Below the pieces are notes generated by a model. The model was not told the DNA's origin. It ran no database searches and saw only the letters and a list, made by a program, of their open reading frames with translations. From the NCBI GenBank assembly GCA_963924555.1, contig OZ004591.1:6076001-6140000 (forward strand): DNA of 64,000 nucleotides. Reading direction: 5' to 3'. Origin of the DNA: Crambe crambe (Eukaryota; Porifera; Demospongiae; Poecilosclerida; Crambeidae). Of the stretch, positions 32,697 through 46,110 are shown piece after piece (position 1 is the stretch's first letter; each line of letters opens with the position of its first letter). Position numbers and translations under genes: made by a program.

Positions 32697-35600
32697 TATT
32701 CTGCGTATTGGAAAGCAAACAGGTATGGCACTTGTTCGTTTGTTTGTGTGGTGTGTGTATGCAGGGGAACTTCATTCAGTAGCTAATGAAGTGGAATGCT
32801 GCAATTCACGAGTCCCATTAATGTTTAATATAAAAAAGTATGATTGTGTCAATTGTGCATGGAGCTCATGTATAGGTGTATGGTAATGTGTTGTGTATTA
32901 TATACACATTTCTTTTTACAGTGTATTGAGGGAAAATCTCACATCTATTACTTAAGGAAACAATCTCTAGTTAATGCTGCTATGTTAGATTCTGCATCCC
33001 TAATCATACCATGGTAACAGACACCCAAATTCTCCGACATGACTATGCAACTTTATTGTGGAAACAAGCTGATAAACCATAAGGTTAGGAATGCAAATTT
33101 GTGCAGGTAGTACATGAGCCATACAAGCAGGAAAAGTAATATAGTCATTCAATTATAACCACATCCAGAACTTTCACTTCCTCTAGCAAATGGTATGAGC
33201 TCATTAGAAGAGCCTTATTTCATATTTAGCCTAAAGTGTATCAAGGGTCTGATTGGTCACAAGTCATGTGACCAGCACTAAAATAGTTTAGATCCCTTCA
33301 GCAAGTGTGCACTAATTTTTGCTCCAAGTGTGCACACTATCATCCCCAGGCTATCTTGCTTTAAATCCACTGTGCTTGTGTGTATAGCTCATAGTTACAA
33401 ACATCAGTACTGTTTGGTTTGCTCGTAGCTAGCTATAATTGCTGGCGGAAAGAATAGCCTGCTGATGCTCTGATAGCAGAATTTGAGAGCATCAGCATAA
33501 TTTGGTTGTGCCCAACCCTATGTTTCAGGTATGTGCTACATAATTAGCATGTGCACAACAATGTGCATAAATGCACTAGCTATGCATCTCCAAATCACAC
33601 CCATCACACATGGTGATGATAACAATCATGTTTTACTATTATATACACTAATCCCTGGCTGCAACCCCTAAAGTTGCTAGGAAACTAACATGAAAAAGTA
33701 GTTATTGGCTCCTCTGATGTGGTCATGCCAACATATCTACATGATTAAACTATCATGACCTACTTTGCCAGTCACGTAGCATGTACATGCTGTGTCACTG
33801 AACTGAAAAAGCTAGGATATGGTCATGTTTTTATTACACATGTCAATGCCAGTTAGGAATGCAAAGGGACTATTCCTTTATTCTCGCAAGACTATTCCTG
33901 TATATGGAATATTCAGGCTGGCTCGTAAGACTAATAAGGAAGAGTGAGTAGCAAGCGTCTGTAAAACCCTATATTGAAGTTTCGTGGTTGTATCACCCCT
34001 CAACCATACTATGTTTTCTGACTGTATAATTATGCATATTTACTCACTCATGCATTTCAAGGCTTGCACCAACATGCAAAACAGTATTAGATTTCATGTC
34101 CTAGCTGCAGTTCTAATACATGAAATCTCACAAAGTACTGTAGCATAATCTGATATCTTTGTTGGATCCATCAGTCATTAAATATCTAGATGTCTTGTGT
34201 TTGGCAATGGTGCAGGCAATACAGTAACTGTCCAGCCATGGGGCTTGATTTGAAACTTTATGTGGCCCGCACTACCATCTTGAGAATGTGTTTACAGGCT
34301 ACATGTACATTACAGGCTACATAGAGGAATGATATTCCTGATTATAAGCACCTACAGCAGATTGCAGTGCCCCAATATAGTTCATTATCAATGTGGGCTA
34401 CTTGAAAGGCTATGTAAATTTTGGTTTTCTAAATCTGTAACCATCTGCCACAATAATTATCAGGTGAGCAGAGACTCGGAGAGCAGCACAATAGAGAGTT
34501 TAACAGCACAAGCTAGTTGACTGCTTTCAGTTCCGTTACATATCCTGTAGTCATAGCAGCTACTGCATTCACCTGTGCTTGATGGCATTAGGTAGTTCCC
34601 TAAAATGTAGTGATCCCCTATTATGTGTATAGCTATAGGGCTCTGCCCACACTAGGCATTTTTGGCCGCATGATAACATAGTTTCTTCCACAAGTTATCC
34701 CATAGGGATAGGTTATCAGTGAAGTATGTAGGGATTTGCTCAATCATTGTCCTCACAATTAATCATCAAAATCACTGTTCAAAGCCCTGCTTACTAATCA
34801 GTCCTTTCAACAGCTTTATTCAATGGAGATTTGTGCTACATCAAAGGGAAGCCACCAGTTATAATTCTAGTACATTGTGGCTACTTCAAAGGCCAGACAG
34901 TTGATATGAAGTGCCAATTGAATGCTCAAATTGTTGTGATAGCTGTGGTCCAGGCCTATTATTCTGGCTACCACTACTCTGCTACTACTTCCAAATAAGG
35001 AACAGTCTTGGGTCTTCTTGTAAAATGCAAAATCAAATTTGAGGCTGTTTCTGAATAGATGTGTGGCTTTTCCTCAATAGATGCAATTTTTTATTGCAGT
35101 CAATGCACTTTACATTTGGACAACCAACTTGCAATTCAGGCCTGCACTTCTATATCAAGGGTCCCTGGAAATTTATTGATGGTGCTCAAGTATTGAAGAA
35201 AGATTTTTGATGTCATTGAGTTGCCTAGAGAAGGAGAAAAAAGGAGGCTGGGTATGAGGCTAGGATGGGTGCCACATGATCATTAACATCCCTGCACAGA
35301 AAGCACTATCAACACTCTCTTAGTTGCCATATGGGGGGTGTCAAGAAGACGGTGCCAATGTTTTGTAGTTTATGAGACAGCTAGTTCATACAGAGGACTA
35401 TATATCCATTGAATCAGTTTTATGATTCTCTTATATCAGTGCATGCCTCAACACACAAGTGCTCAATCATAATACAGTCACGAGTTAGGTGACAGCAGTG
35501 CAAAAATGGCAAACTAATCCCTTATTATATCAGGCACAAAGTTGAACTTGTATCTGTAAGAATGACAATAGAATTCCTGCCACCTGAGCCAAGGGCAAAG

Positions 35601-36310
35601 GTACACATACTGCCCAAGGTAAAGGCTTGCTATAACTATTTTAGAGGAAAAGACTTGCTATAACTATTTTACAGTTACCTGATAAATGTTTACATAGCTA
35701 CAGCACCTCTAGAAAGTACTACATAGCAAGGTATCCACTGTTTGCACATGTGCAATTTTTCCCTGAGAATAGTAGCATGAGATTGTACTCATCAAAACTT
35801 ATGCATTTATTGAATACCAGGCTCTCTTTTTTCCCCATCCCCCCCCCCCCCCCCCCCCCCCCCCAAAAGAGGAAAAAAAAGAGGCGGGGTTCAAGGCTAC
35901 ACCGATAAAATGAGTCATTGAATGCACCTGGCCATATGAATATGTACTTGTTGTAACAAGATCTACCCGGTAATCCCATCCATAATGAATAGTTGTTTAA
36001 AGTTTTTATGAGTGTGTGTTATTTATTTTGACCTCAATCTTTATGAATATGGTTTATTGCCATGTTGGGAATACCATAATCTATGAGCCTTAAATTTAGA
36101 GGTGGTTAACTCTCCCATCTCCTTCTCTCCCTGGTCACTGACACATCTCCATTGACCAACAGCAGTGCAATAGATACAGGTGCTAGTATTGAATACAACA
36201 GTGAGGATGTCCCTTCAATATTATCTTCAATTAAAAACAAGCCTCATGCAACTGTAGAGTGCAGGAGGTACCTGAATTCTTAGTGGCAGACTTTCTACTT
36301 CTGTTTCCAG
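32697..36310. other. Gene-free interval with repeat fragments
   Basis: No supported gene. Fragments of the 13955 MITE family lie near 34390-34430, a poly-C run at 35840-35864, and the direct repeat TTACAGGCTACAT at 34297/34309. Part of 35030-35135 matches 11230-11350. Confidence 0.5.
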
Positions 36311-36417
36311 GGGTTAATGTCGAAGGGAGAGGATTGAATGTGAGTCAGCGAACAATAAGCAACGTGACTGGATGGTCACCTGATGTTGAAGAGGAAAGAG
36401 AACAACTCTTAAAACAT
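36311..36417 (+). CDS. Possible isolated coding exon
   Basis: Bounded by TGTTTCCAG and AT/GTAAGC, with an open frame containing NVEGRGLNVSQRTISNVTGW and DVEEEREQLLKH. Another open stretch after TCTTGTAG at about 37335 (YFSAYSNFYSETDDRFRYLG) could belong to the same gene. No family recognised; an unrelated chance exon or remnant is equally possible. Confidence 0.3.
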
Positions 36418-36480
36418 GTAAGCTCTTTCTAACAGTTAAAGAGAGGGTGCCCTTGATATCTGTACTGATTAGGGCAATGA

Positions 36481-37038
36481 TTAAGGGTGGTCAGACATAG
36501 TAACCATGTGGTCACAAAAGAATGTAATTACTAACCATAAATTTCCAGTGTGATACATAGAGTTTCAATGGGACTATATGAAATGCATTGTTTCTCTGGA
36601 GTGAAGTATAGCACTAGGCCTAAAATTTGCATACAGCTATTATCTGAATAGGTGAACAAATTTACATTTGGATTTATCGATACCTATTCTAGAACTTCAT
36701 TTAGCAAGCCATGTAGTCACCACTAATGTTGCCATGGGAATAAATTAAAAGATATCAACAAAAGCTCACGTAAATTTGTAAAGGATAGTAATAAGAAATG
36801 GCTGACCAAAAATCGGCCACTGAACTCAAGTATTTGGTGAGAAATAGTTTTTTATACTTTGAGAGTGATGAAGCTTCATATCTTGGGTAAGAATTGTCCT
36901 TTCTCCTTCATGTTTGGTATGTGTGGTTGTGTTATAGTGTGTCTTAGTCATGTGGAGTTTCAAGTCCTTAGCATTAGTAGCTTTGGAGATTGGCTTCCTT
37001 AGCAACCATGTGTGGGCGGTATGTCTGACCACCCTTAA
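36481..37038. mobile_element. MITE with TTAA-flanked GGGTGGTCAGACATA ends
   Basis: TTAAGGGTGGTCAGACATA (36481-36499) and its complement (37020-37038) enclose about 520 bp without coding capacity. TTAA at both ends is consistent with a TTAA-targeting element. A diverged relative, missing its right end, covers about 56622-57210 (TTAAGGGTGCAGGCACATAGTAACC ... AGCAACCATGCGTGGGCGG). Confidence 0.75.
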
Positions 37039-37569
37039 GTCTTTTTTTATTTTTATTGACCACTCCTCTTGAAAAAGGGGGGTTTGAGGTTTATTGGGGT
37101 TTCACCTGAGTGGATTGCAGTGATCAAATTCATCTTTTTAAGTAGCCCACCACAAGACTGCAATCTACAGCTCCATATAAGGAATACAATGCCTTCAAAG
37201 AATATAGAAGGACTAAGACATCCTGCTTGTGTGGGTTAACATTTTTCAAGCCCCACTTCTCCTAATAAGACCACTATGAGTTCTTTCATGTCATATTCAT
37301 AGACTGACATTATAGTGTTGCTTTCTCTTGTAGTATTTCAGTGCATATTCAAATTTCTACTCTGAGACTGACGATAGATTCAGGTACCTGGGGTTCAACA
37401 TCATGGACTTGCTGCACATCTGGGGTGCCTTTACTTTTGTCAGAGCAACTCACAAGCAATTCATGATAGTTTTGCATTATTTACTGAAAGTAACTTGGGA
37501 GAACATGCCCTTGACAAGAACCCAAGGGCCAGAGCTGTACTGTGGCACTGGTGATGCATGCTGCTAATT

Positions 37570-37885
37570 GAAACCGTAGGTGGATAGGAAACGCCCATTG
37601 AGATGAGTTAATTGTCACAATCCGCGTTGCGCGCGTGGGCGTAGGGTGAATTTCAGTGCTACTTTCTTACCATACCGATGCTTCTTCTCATCTAGCAGCC
37701 AAACTCAAGGCACAGAAGAATTGCTTGCAGCCATCCTACTGCTATGGCACTAGCGACCAGCCATTAATTTTCTCAGGTCAATCCGCGAAAAAGTAAGCTG
37801 GTAAGAGCGATTTTGTGCACCCATAGATAATAGAGCACTCCGTGGATATGAAACGCCCGCAAATACGGATGGTATACGGATATTT
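37570..37885. repeat. Repeat sharing a 35-bp block with the EF-hand 5' region
   Basis: 37822-37857 is the reverse complement of 114-150 (CGTTTCATATCCACGGAGTG and onward to CTATTATCTATGG). Nearby GGAAACGCCCATT (37589) and GAAACGCCCGC (37850) face each other, suggesting the edges of a small element. Confidence 0.6.
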
Positions 37886-38375
37886 CTCAGGACAATCATT
37901 GCAGCGCTTGTTAATGTGTAACTAAGAAATCGCGAGATGTAACCAGGCAACCCTCCCAAGGCTGCAGCTAAGTTTAGGCTGCTGGAGCTTCTCATGAGCC
38001 TTGATTCAGGTCATTTCAGTGTGAAACTGTGGACAATACACAAGGTGACTGGTAGCAAAAATATAATTTGTTGTTTTTGCTTAGACCAAGCAGAGGGCCA
38101 GAATGAAATGAATGATTTCCCTAGTAACAACTTTGTGTTAGATTTTCTTACACTGGATATCTATTGTAGAAGAATCTAGTTTGCATGGAGCTTCAATTCT
38201 TTATCAAATACTTGGAGAATCTAGTATTGAAGTATAATAAACTATGGAAAAAGAGTATTGGCACCTTTTCCAAAATTGAGGTCCTTCATTTTGTGTTAGA
38301 TTATTTCAGAGAGTTATTGAATGATTCACTTAAACTGTGTGTATTATTGTAGTACACAGGTCAGTGTGCTTGGAG

Positions 38376-38918
38376 AATGTGGTGATCTTGTTGGCATAAC
38401 ATGCACAACTTCATAAGCACTCTTCCATCTACGACTGATCATCTGTGCACTACCACTTTACCTGATGAACATCAGCAGGTATTAACCACAGGTGCACCAA
38501 CAATCTCAAGCTATTCAAAAGATTATATGATGAATGTACTTGTTCATTAATGTATGTGTGTGGTACAGCAACTTTTATTTGATAGAAGATTTTCAAACAC
38601 CTTCTGGAAGTGCACCTGATGATGATATTGCTGTCTCCTATTGAACACAAGACTGTGGTGGTCTGCTGTTCCCATTCACCTGGAGCATTATTCTTGCAAA
38701 TCTCTTAGAATAGCATTTTATAAATTCTTGAATATCTGTCCTTTTTAACTTAAATTTAAGAATTTGTTTGAATAATATCACACTGCTATGTATCTATAAC
38801 CTAGCTACAGTATTATATAATCATTGATGACCATCCTGCTGTTGCAACTTCTAAAGTTTCTTCGGATGCAGCTATGAAAGTCCGTATTTTTAACGTAATC
38901 TTAATTAGTATTCCGTAA
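38376..38918 (+). promoter_or_regulatory. Upstream region of EF-hand copy B
   Basis: Sequence immediately 5' of the EF-hand gene, present in inverted, gene-less form at 19729-20196. It probably contains the promoter, though no TATA box or initiator can be defined with confidence. Copy A's equivalent lies outside the window apart from its last 70 bp. Confidence 0.4.
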
Positions 38919-41900
38919 ATGGGCGCTCCAATGATTAAACCTCGAGAAAATGAATATCCGGGAGCGTTTCATATCCACGGAGTGCTCTATTATCTATGGT
39001 CAGATTGTACATACATCACAACCACCGACGAGATGGCAACTAATGCAGCAACTGAAGGGACAGTTGAAGCCCACTTGAAGCAGGATCAGTTTCGCGTTCG
39101 CATCGGGGCGTATTTTAAGTCACTGGACGAAGATAAAGACGGTATAGTTTCTAGAGAAGATTACTTAAGTATTGTCCAAAGGATCAATAAGATTAAGGAG
39201 GAAAGTCCGGATGCCATTGCCCGTCCAGATGCTATTCCCAAAGCAAAAGAAGCTATTTTGGCTTATGCTGATGCGGTGGGGCTTACTGAAGGTGTGAAAG
39301 CAAGCCTTGACGACTATCTAAAGATGGCAGCAAACGTATTTGCTCAGGAACTTGCGAAGTGGAACAGTGGAGAAACAACCCTGCTTGAAAATATGGACCA
39401 AGCTTTCTTTGATGTCTTCAACAAGGATGATGAATTTGTGACCTTACAAGCATATAGAAATCAAGTGAGTATTTTAAATATATCTCATGAAGCTGCAGAC
39501 AAAACTTTTAAACACATCCTGAGCATAAATAAAGGGGGACTCAATAATGGAAAAGTAACGAGAAAGGATATTATCAATGCTCATTTTGGTTATTGGCACA
39601 CTCTGGACAGAAGCAAAGATAAGATTTATCCTGATCATAAGAAGTTCGTACAAAAGAAATAACCTTGCAAAGGAGACATGAAGTTACTTTAGTTGTAGTT
39701 AAAACACTATTTTTTGTGTGCATTAGCAGATTGTGATGGCTTCAATTATCTGTGATTTTGTCTCATCATATCATGCATGTGTGACAACAATCAGTCACAT
39801 GCTGACAATGGTGTAGCCATATACCAAGATTAGATTAGCGTTGATAAATATGTCTGCATGCCATGTTTGTATAGGCCTCTTCAGAGGAGCTAGCTGCATG
39901 GTTCTCCCCAAGTAACCAGAGCCAAGAAGCGAGTCTTCCCTGCATGTATTGTAAGATCACCAATTGGGATGAAAGAGGAATATCTGGGTATAGTGGGAGA
40001 GCCATTATTCTCCCCAAACAGGGATAATATTATTAGGATCGATTAACCAGCTGATAATTGGGGAGATAAGAGAAAGGGACCCAGTACCCAAACCTCCAAG
40101 GCTAGCTAATGTCAAGTCGCATGTATCAATGGTCCTTAAGGTTCTGGTATACTGTTATCAATTTATTAGCAAACTCATGAATTTTCAAGTATAGCAACTG
40201 GATTTGGTGATCACAACAATATTGTACTGGGCTTGGCATATACCAAAAATCATTTTTTGAAAACTGTGTTATGGCATATCAAAATTATTAGCCAAGAATC
40301 TTACACATTATGACAATCTATGAAATTCCTATTATGGATGTCTCCAAACAGGAAGGTTGCTAGGGAGATAACTCCAGAGCTATTTAGCGAAAAAGCCAAT
40401 TTTTGCCTAATTTTCATGGCAGCTTTGCCAACGCTTGTAACTCTCAGTAGCTATTGAACTTACTTTGATGATTTTTGCCTTTCCTCTATATTCTACAATG
40501 TAATATTGATTAGCTTAATCACACCTGACCTTGTGATTTGAAAAGTCTAGACTAAATACTCAATATTACGTTGATAGCTGATGAAATCTGCAGTGCAGAG
40601 ATGTATATACAAGATTATCAAAATTTCATGCTCATTGGCGCACATACGAGCTTGCTTATGCGCGCACATTATGTAAAGCGTGAGCAGCTGCTCTCAATTG
40701 ATTGAGGCATTCTCTGTGTTAGGGGCCAGACATCATATCTACAAAAGTATCTGGACACTGACTCTCTAGGACGATCCAGCTGTTGCTTCGCTGCGTCGTC
40801 TAGCTAGCTAGCTCAGCTCCTAGATCAATCGACCTTGTGCTGTTTTCAGATTCGTAATCGGAATTAATTTTGGCAATTGAGTCTTCAACCACCAAACCAC
40901 CAAATCAAATTCTCTGCCAATATTTCCGGCCATATGGTAGTCACTCAATTTATAGACTAATTCAGTGGCTTCAGAAGGCAGAAGCTGTTTCTGCACTGAA
41001 CGATTCTGCGATTTCTTTTAATGTGCACTGCAGAAAGGTCACACCCATCATGATGATCAGCTGATCAATTGTTGTTACAGTTCTGATATAATCTAGCAAT
41101 GATCACAAAATGTTCAATGTGTTATTTTTTGAGGCTACTGGGGCTGAGACATGCCAAAAAAATTGGGGGGGGGGGGGGGGAAGGAGGGGGGACATTGGCA
41201 AATACAGTGAGTAATATAGCTAGCTTTGTGTCTATAAATTCTTTTGTGAATGAACAGTATTATTCTAAACAAGGCTTGCCTTTTAGCTTGGCTGCATTTA
41301 ATTAGTACTATGTAGCAGCAGCTGCTCGGCTGGCTGGTGACTATTCAATTATTTATTGGTGCATGAGGAGTGTCATTTAAGAATGCCACTTTGACTCAAT
41401 CTAGTCCTTCTAACCTTGTGCCATGGTTATGGTCTCATGATCACTGTGGTAAGTGGACTAGAGTACTAGACTAGTTCATTTTTTCTGTGGCTTAGCAGCT
41501 GGCTTATAATTATATTTAATTTTATGAAGTACTGCAATTACATGTAAACAATCCCTCTCTGAGTTTCCAGTAAATAACAATAACTGCCACTTTATATATC
41601 ATACACTAAAGCCAAATCATAGTTAGCAACACCTGAGATCAGTTATTATTATGCTTCAAAATTGTGCCAGTGGGCAGTGGATCACTGGTTTTAGTTCATG
41701 ATGACCACTGATAATGATTGCATCAGTATAACCACTGCATTTTTATGGTTTTACTGTTCGTGGTAAACTCATACATTTTTCGGCGGTGCTAGGCAACCAA
41801 CCTGTAGCTATGATGGATAGGGGAAAGGCTAATAGCTACAGAAATAGAGACTGACTGACAAAAGACAGACAGATTGACATACAGAGGTGCATATACAGCT

Positions 41901-42431
41901 CACTAGAAGGTTCAATGAAGTCCAGATTTTTGACACTTGCAGTGCTGAAGAAGTCTCTCATGAGTCCGAGCTTGACTTGACATGCACTCCTGACAGGTCT
42001 AAACTGCAATGAGACAAAGGAACCATCTATTTCATCTCCATTAAGGATTTCTAATTGCTAGCAGCTGGGGTTAACCACGGCTACCTTTGAGATCAAAGAG
42101 CACTATAGTTGTGGTATGTTTGAGCTGGAATGAACTGAAGGCAATGAAGAAATATATACTTATTTGTATTTATGCATGATGCTCTGCGTATGTTATACCT
42201 GTGAAGAAAACACTGATAGCAAGAAAGTTTCTGCATGCGCAATCTAGTTAATATTGATTGTGCATGCTATTGTTAGGACATAATGGTACAAACATACATA
42301 GCTACTATGTAGTACAAAATTCTATAGCCAACAGGTGCATGTTAGAAATTATAACTCGCAAATACATTGAATGGGGTGCATGACCAGGGTACTCCATCTG
42401 CTGGTGCATCCCTACTTTTTATGAAGTAGCT
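38847..42431. repeat. Segmental duplication, copy B
   Basis: Direct copy of 3-3584. After 42431 the sequence leaves the duplication and continues inside a long palindrome that also includes its last 600 bp. Confidence 0.93.
39033..39662 (+). CDS. EF-hand calcium-binding protein, sarcoplasmic calcium-binding protein/calexcitin-like (copy B)
   Basis: Same 209-residue product as 191-820, start chosen at the equivalent ATG (39033; the frame is open to 38919). The only residue difference noticed is K in the second loop (NKDDEFVTLQAY) where copy A has M. Lys there is the more usual EF-hand-like residue, so copy B may be the ancestral form. The intronless coding region with conserved flanks means both copies came from a DNA duplication and not from retrotransposition after the duplication. 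Confidence 0.85.
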   Translation: MATNAATEGTVEAHLKQDQFRVRIGAYFKSLDEDKDGIVSREDYLSIVQRINKIKEESPDAIARPDAIPKAKEAILAYADAVGLTEGVKASLDDYLKMAANVFAQELAKWNSGETTLLENMDQAFFDVFNKDDEFVTLQAYRNQVSILNISHEAADKTFKHILSINKGGLNNGKVTRKDIINAHFGYWHTLDRSKDKIYPDHKKFVQKK

Positions 42432-43134
42432 ATTCATCTCTTACTCATACGTATAAAGACTTCATATCTGTCAATCACACAGAAATAACTGGATTAAAAT
42501 CTAAAACTCACACTCCATAGCAGAGATGAAGTACATTTCCTATAATCCCATTGGAAGTCTTATATATTATGTTGGAAATTTATGGTATAGTAACACCATT
42601 CATCTGTGACCTGTTACTCCACCCTTAATAGTCATGTAGGGTTGTAATAAGCTGCTAAACTTCGTTTCACAACACATGGCTAGCTAGCTAGTGATAGCTA
42701 CAAGGAAATTTACAAAGGTGTGTAAAGTGATCCATAGTAACACACACTACACCGAAACAATCCTGGACTTGTAGCACCACAGAAGGAAACCTCATTATGA
42801 GTGCTTCAGTGTACCTATGGTGTGTGTGTGTGTGTATGTGCATATGTAGCACTTCTGTTTTTGGAGTCATTATTAGCTACATACGTTTGATTGTCTGAGA
42901 TGACATACCGTATAGCGCGATATTTTCGTGGGTAAAATTGTTCGTGAATTTCGTGGTTTTGAAAAAATTATACACGAGAATAAGGGATCACACATCAATA
43001 TTTGTAAAATCACGAAAATTTTGACCCACGAAAAATTTGCGCCATAGCTAGCTATACATGTGAGCTTTCTCAGTAATTGATTAGCATACTTATGGAGGAT
43101 ATCCTCATCCTCCACATTTCTTAATTGATGCCAC
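41826..43134 (+). repeat. Left arm of large palindrome
   Basis: About 1.3 kb whose reverse complement forms 43225-44571. It starts at AAAGGCTAATAGCTACAG inside the EF-hand duplication and ends at GATGCCACAT. Confidence 0.88.
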
Positions 43135-43224
43135 ATCGATTGTATACACCCGTGATAGCTGTGCATGCATGCATGATTTCATCAGATTATGTGAGATGTG
43201 GTAAGGAAATATGACCCACCACAT

Positions 43225-44571
43225 AATGTGGCATCAATTAAGAAATGTGGAGGATGAGGATATCCTCCATAAGTATGCTAATCAATTACTGAGAAAGCTC
43301 ACATGTATAGCTAGCTATGGCGCAAATTTTTCGTAGGTCAAAATTTTCATGGTTTTGGATGTGTGATCCCTTATTCTCATGTATTATTTTTTCAAAACCA
43401 CAAAATTCACAAAAAATTTTACCCAAGAAAATATCGCGCTATACGGTATGTCATCTCAGACAATCAAATGTATGTAGCTAATAATGACTCCAAAAACAGA
43501 AGTGCTACATGTGCACATACACACACACACACACCATAGGTACACTGAAGCACTCATAATGAGGTTTCCTTCTGTGGTGCTAATCATGCTAACAAGTCCA
43601 GGATTGTTTTGGTGTAATGTGTGTTACTATGGATCACTTTACACACCTTTGTAAATTTCCTTGTAGCTATCACTAGCTAGCTAGCCATGTGTTGTGAAAC
43701 GAAGTTTAGCAGCTTATTACAACACTACATGCAGTACATTACTATTAAGGGTGGAGTAACACGGTCACAGATGAATGGTGTTACTATGCCATAAATTTCC
43801 AACATAATATATAGACTTCCAATGGGATTATAGGAAATGTACTTCATCTCTGCTATGGAGTGTAATTAGATTTGGTTACTGCTGTGTTGCATTTTAAAGG
43901 GTGGTTGAGTTTTAGATTTTAATCCAGTTATTTCTGTGTGATTGACAGATATGAAGTCTTTATACGTATGAGTAAGAGATGAATAGCTACTTCATAAAAA
44001 GTAGGGATGCACCAGCAGATGGAGTACCCTGGTCATGCACCCCATTCAATGTATTTGCGAGTTATAATTTCTAACATGCACCTGTTGGCTATAGAATTTT
44101 GTACTACATAGTAGCTATGTATGTTTGTACCATTATGTCCTAACAATAGCATGCACAATCAATATTAACTAGATTGCGCATGCAGAAACTTTCTTGCTAT
44201 CAGTGTTTTCTTCACAGGTATAACATACGCAGAGCATCATGCATAAATACAAATAAGTATATTTCTTCATTGCCTTCAGTCCATTCCAGCTCAAATATAT
44301 TGATCTTAAAGGTAACCGTGGTTAACCTCAGCTGCTAGCAATTGGAAATCCTTAATTAATGGAGATGAAATAGATGGTTCTTATGTCTCATTGCAGTTTA
44401 GACCTGTCAGGAGTGCATGTCAAGCTCGGACTCATGAGAGACTTCTTCAGCACTGCAAGTGTCAAAAATCTGGACTTCATTGAACCTTCTAGTGAGCTGT
44501 ATATGCACCTCTGTATGTCAATCTGTCTGTGTTCTGTCAGTCAGTCTCTATTTCTGTAGCTATTAGCCTTT
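43225..44571 (-). repeat. Right arm of large palindrome
   Basis: Reverse complement of 41826-43134, slightly longer because of an extra stretch of about 48 bp near 43866-43914. The arms differ by scattered substitutions (CGTGG versus CATGG near 43350), so the inverted copy is not brand new. The 90-bp spacer 43135-43224 recurs, inverted, at 46036-46110. Confidence 0.88.
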
Positions 44572-44694
44572 ACATTTACTAGAAAAAAATTTTTCCGGTA
44601 AGGCCATAGAATCTACTAGATGAAGGTATGTTTGCTGCTTATAAGAACTAGCATAAATAAATAAATATGCTACTGTTGGAAATTTTTACCCTCC

Positions 44695-45990
44695 CCTCCA
44701 TTCCACTTCAAACTACTGCAATTATGCATGCGAACTGATGAGGGAAGATGTAATATTAGTAATTGCAGTAATTGCTCTAACAGCTAATTTGTTTACCACT
44801 GGAAGTGCATATCATCCTGCATACCTCTGAATGACACTTGTTGTCTTGCACAAAAAAGCATAAGGCCATACAATGAAGGTATGTTTGCTGCTTGTAAAAG
44901 CTATTCAAATTTAGTCAAATTCTACCCTCCCTCCATTCCACTTCCCTCCCTCCAGTCCAGTGGTCCAGTCAGACACCCAGATACAGGTGGTATCACTGGT
45001 GTATGGTAGCTTTGAACCTGTATGTACTTCCTAGGATAGTTTTGTATGGGGAGGGAGGGAAACGGAATGGAAGGGAGGGTAGAATTTGACTAAATTTGAA
45101 TAGGTTTTACAAGCAGCAAACACACCTTCATTGTATGGCCTTATGCATTTTTTGCGCAAGACAATAAGTGTCATTCAGAGGTATGCATGCAATAGTGGTA
45201 AATAAATTAGCTGCTAGAGTAATTACTGCAATTACTAATATTATACATCTTTCCTCATCAGTTTGCATGCATAATTGCAGTAGTTTATAAATTGCACTCT
45301 TACGTACATCTAATATTACTAATATTACGTCTTTCCTCATCAGTTTGCATGCATAATTGCAGTAGTATATAATTGCACTCCTACATCTAATATTACTAAT
45401 GTTACATCTTTCCTCATCAGTTTGCATGCATAATTGCATGCAGTAATTTATAATTGCACTCATACATCTGAGCATGTGCAGACTAATACATATGGATAGC
45501 TTTTACAAGCGGCAAACATACCTTCATCTAGTAGCTATAGATTGTATGGCCTTATACCATTTTTTCCGCAAGACAACGAGTGTCATTTAGTCTGCACATA
45601 CTCAGATGTAGGAGTGCAATTATAAACTAGCTACTGCAATTAGGCATGTGAACTGATGAGGGAAGATGTAATTGCAGTAATTACTGGTAGCTACACTAGT
45701 AATTTTTTTACCACTAGAAGTGTGCATAGCTACCTCTGAATGATACTTGTTATCTTGCACAAAAAATGGTAAGGCCATACAATCTATAGCTACAAGATGA
45801 ATGTATGTTGGCCGCAAACTCTACCCTCCCTTCCATTCCACTTCCCTCCCTCCCCGTACAAAACTATCCTAGGAAGTACATACAGGTTCAAAGCTACCAT
45901 ACACCAGTGACACCACCTGTATCTGGGTGTCTGACAGGATAATATACACTTCTAGTGGTAAACAAACGCATGCAGCTACATGTACTTCTA
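44695..45990. repeat. Nested inverted and tandem repeat complex
   Basis: A unit of about 200 bp (GAACTGATGAGGGAAGATGT to AAGGCCATACAATGAAGG) appears forward at 44715-44885, inverted at about 45115-45290 and forward again at 45650-45810. A second unit with CTACCCTCCCTCCATTCCAC appears at 44930, inverted at 45050-45090 and forward at 45820. Within it lies a threefold tandem array of about 80 bp (starts 45249, 45331, 45408). No gene; open frames here only reflect the repeats. Confidence 0.8.
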
Positions 45991-46035
45991 TAATTTCGCA
46001 TGTGCCAGGTGAAAGGGCAGTCCAGTAGTCCAGTC

Positions 46036-46110
46036 CTCATGTGGTGGGTCATATTTCCTTACCACATCTCACATAATCTGATGAAATCATGCATGCATGC
46101 ACAGCTATCA
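46036..46110 (-). repeat. Inverted copy of the palindrome spacer
   Basis: Reverse complement of about 43152-43222 (GTGGTGGGTCATATTTCCTT ... GCATGCATGCACAGCTATCAC). Confidence 0.85.

Noticed and set aside
37750-37995. 81-residue minus-strand frame
   Set aside because: Overlaps the repeat block shared with the EF-hand 5' region; no recognisable protein features.
42873-43166. 97-residue minus-strand frame at the palindrome centre
   Set aside because: Falls within the inverted repeat arm; the translation has no domain and the complementary arm is not open in the same way.
45128-45475. 115-residue minus-strand frame rich in CMQTDEERC units
   Set aside because: It is a translation of the threefold 80-bp tandem repeat; reading frame preserved only by chance.
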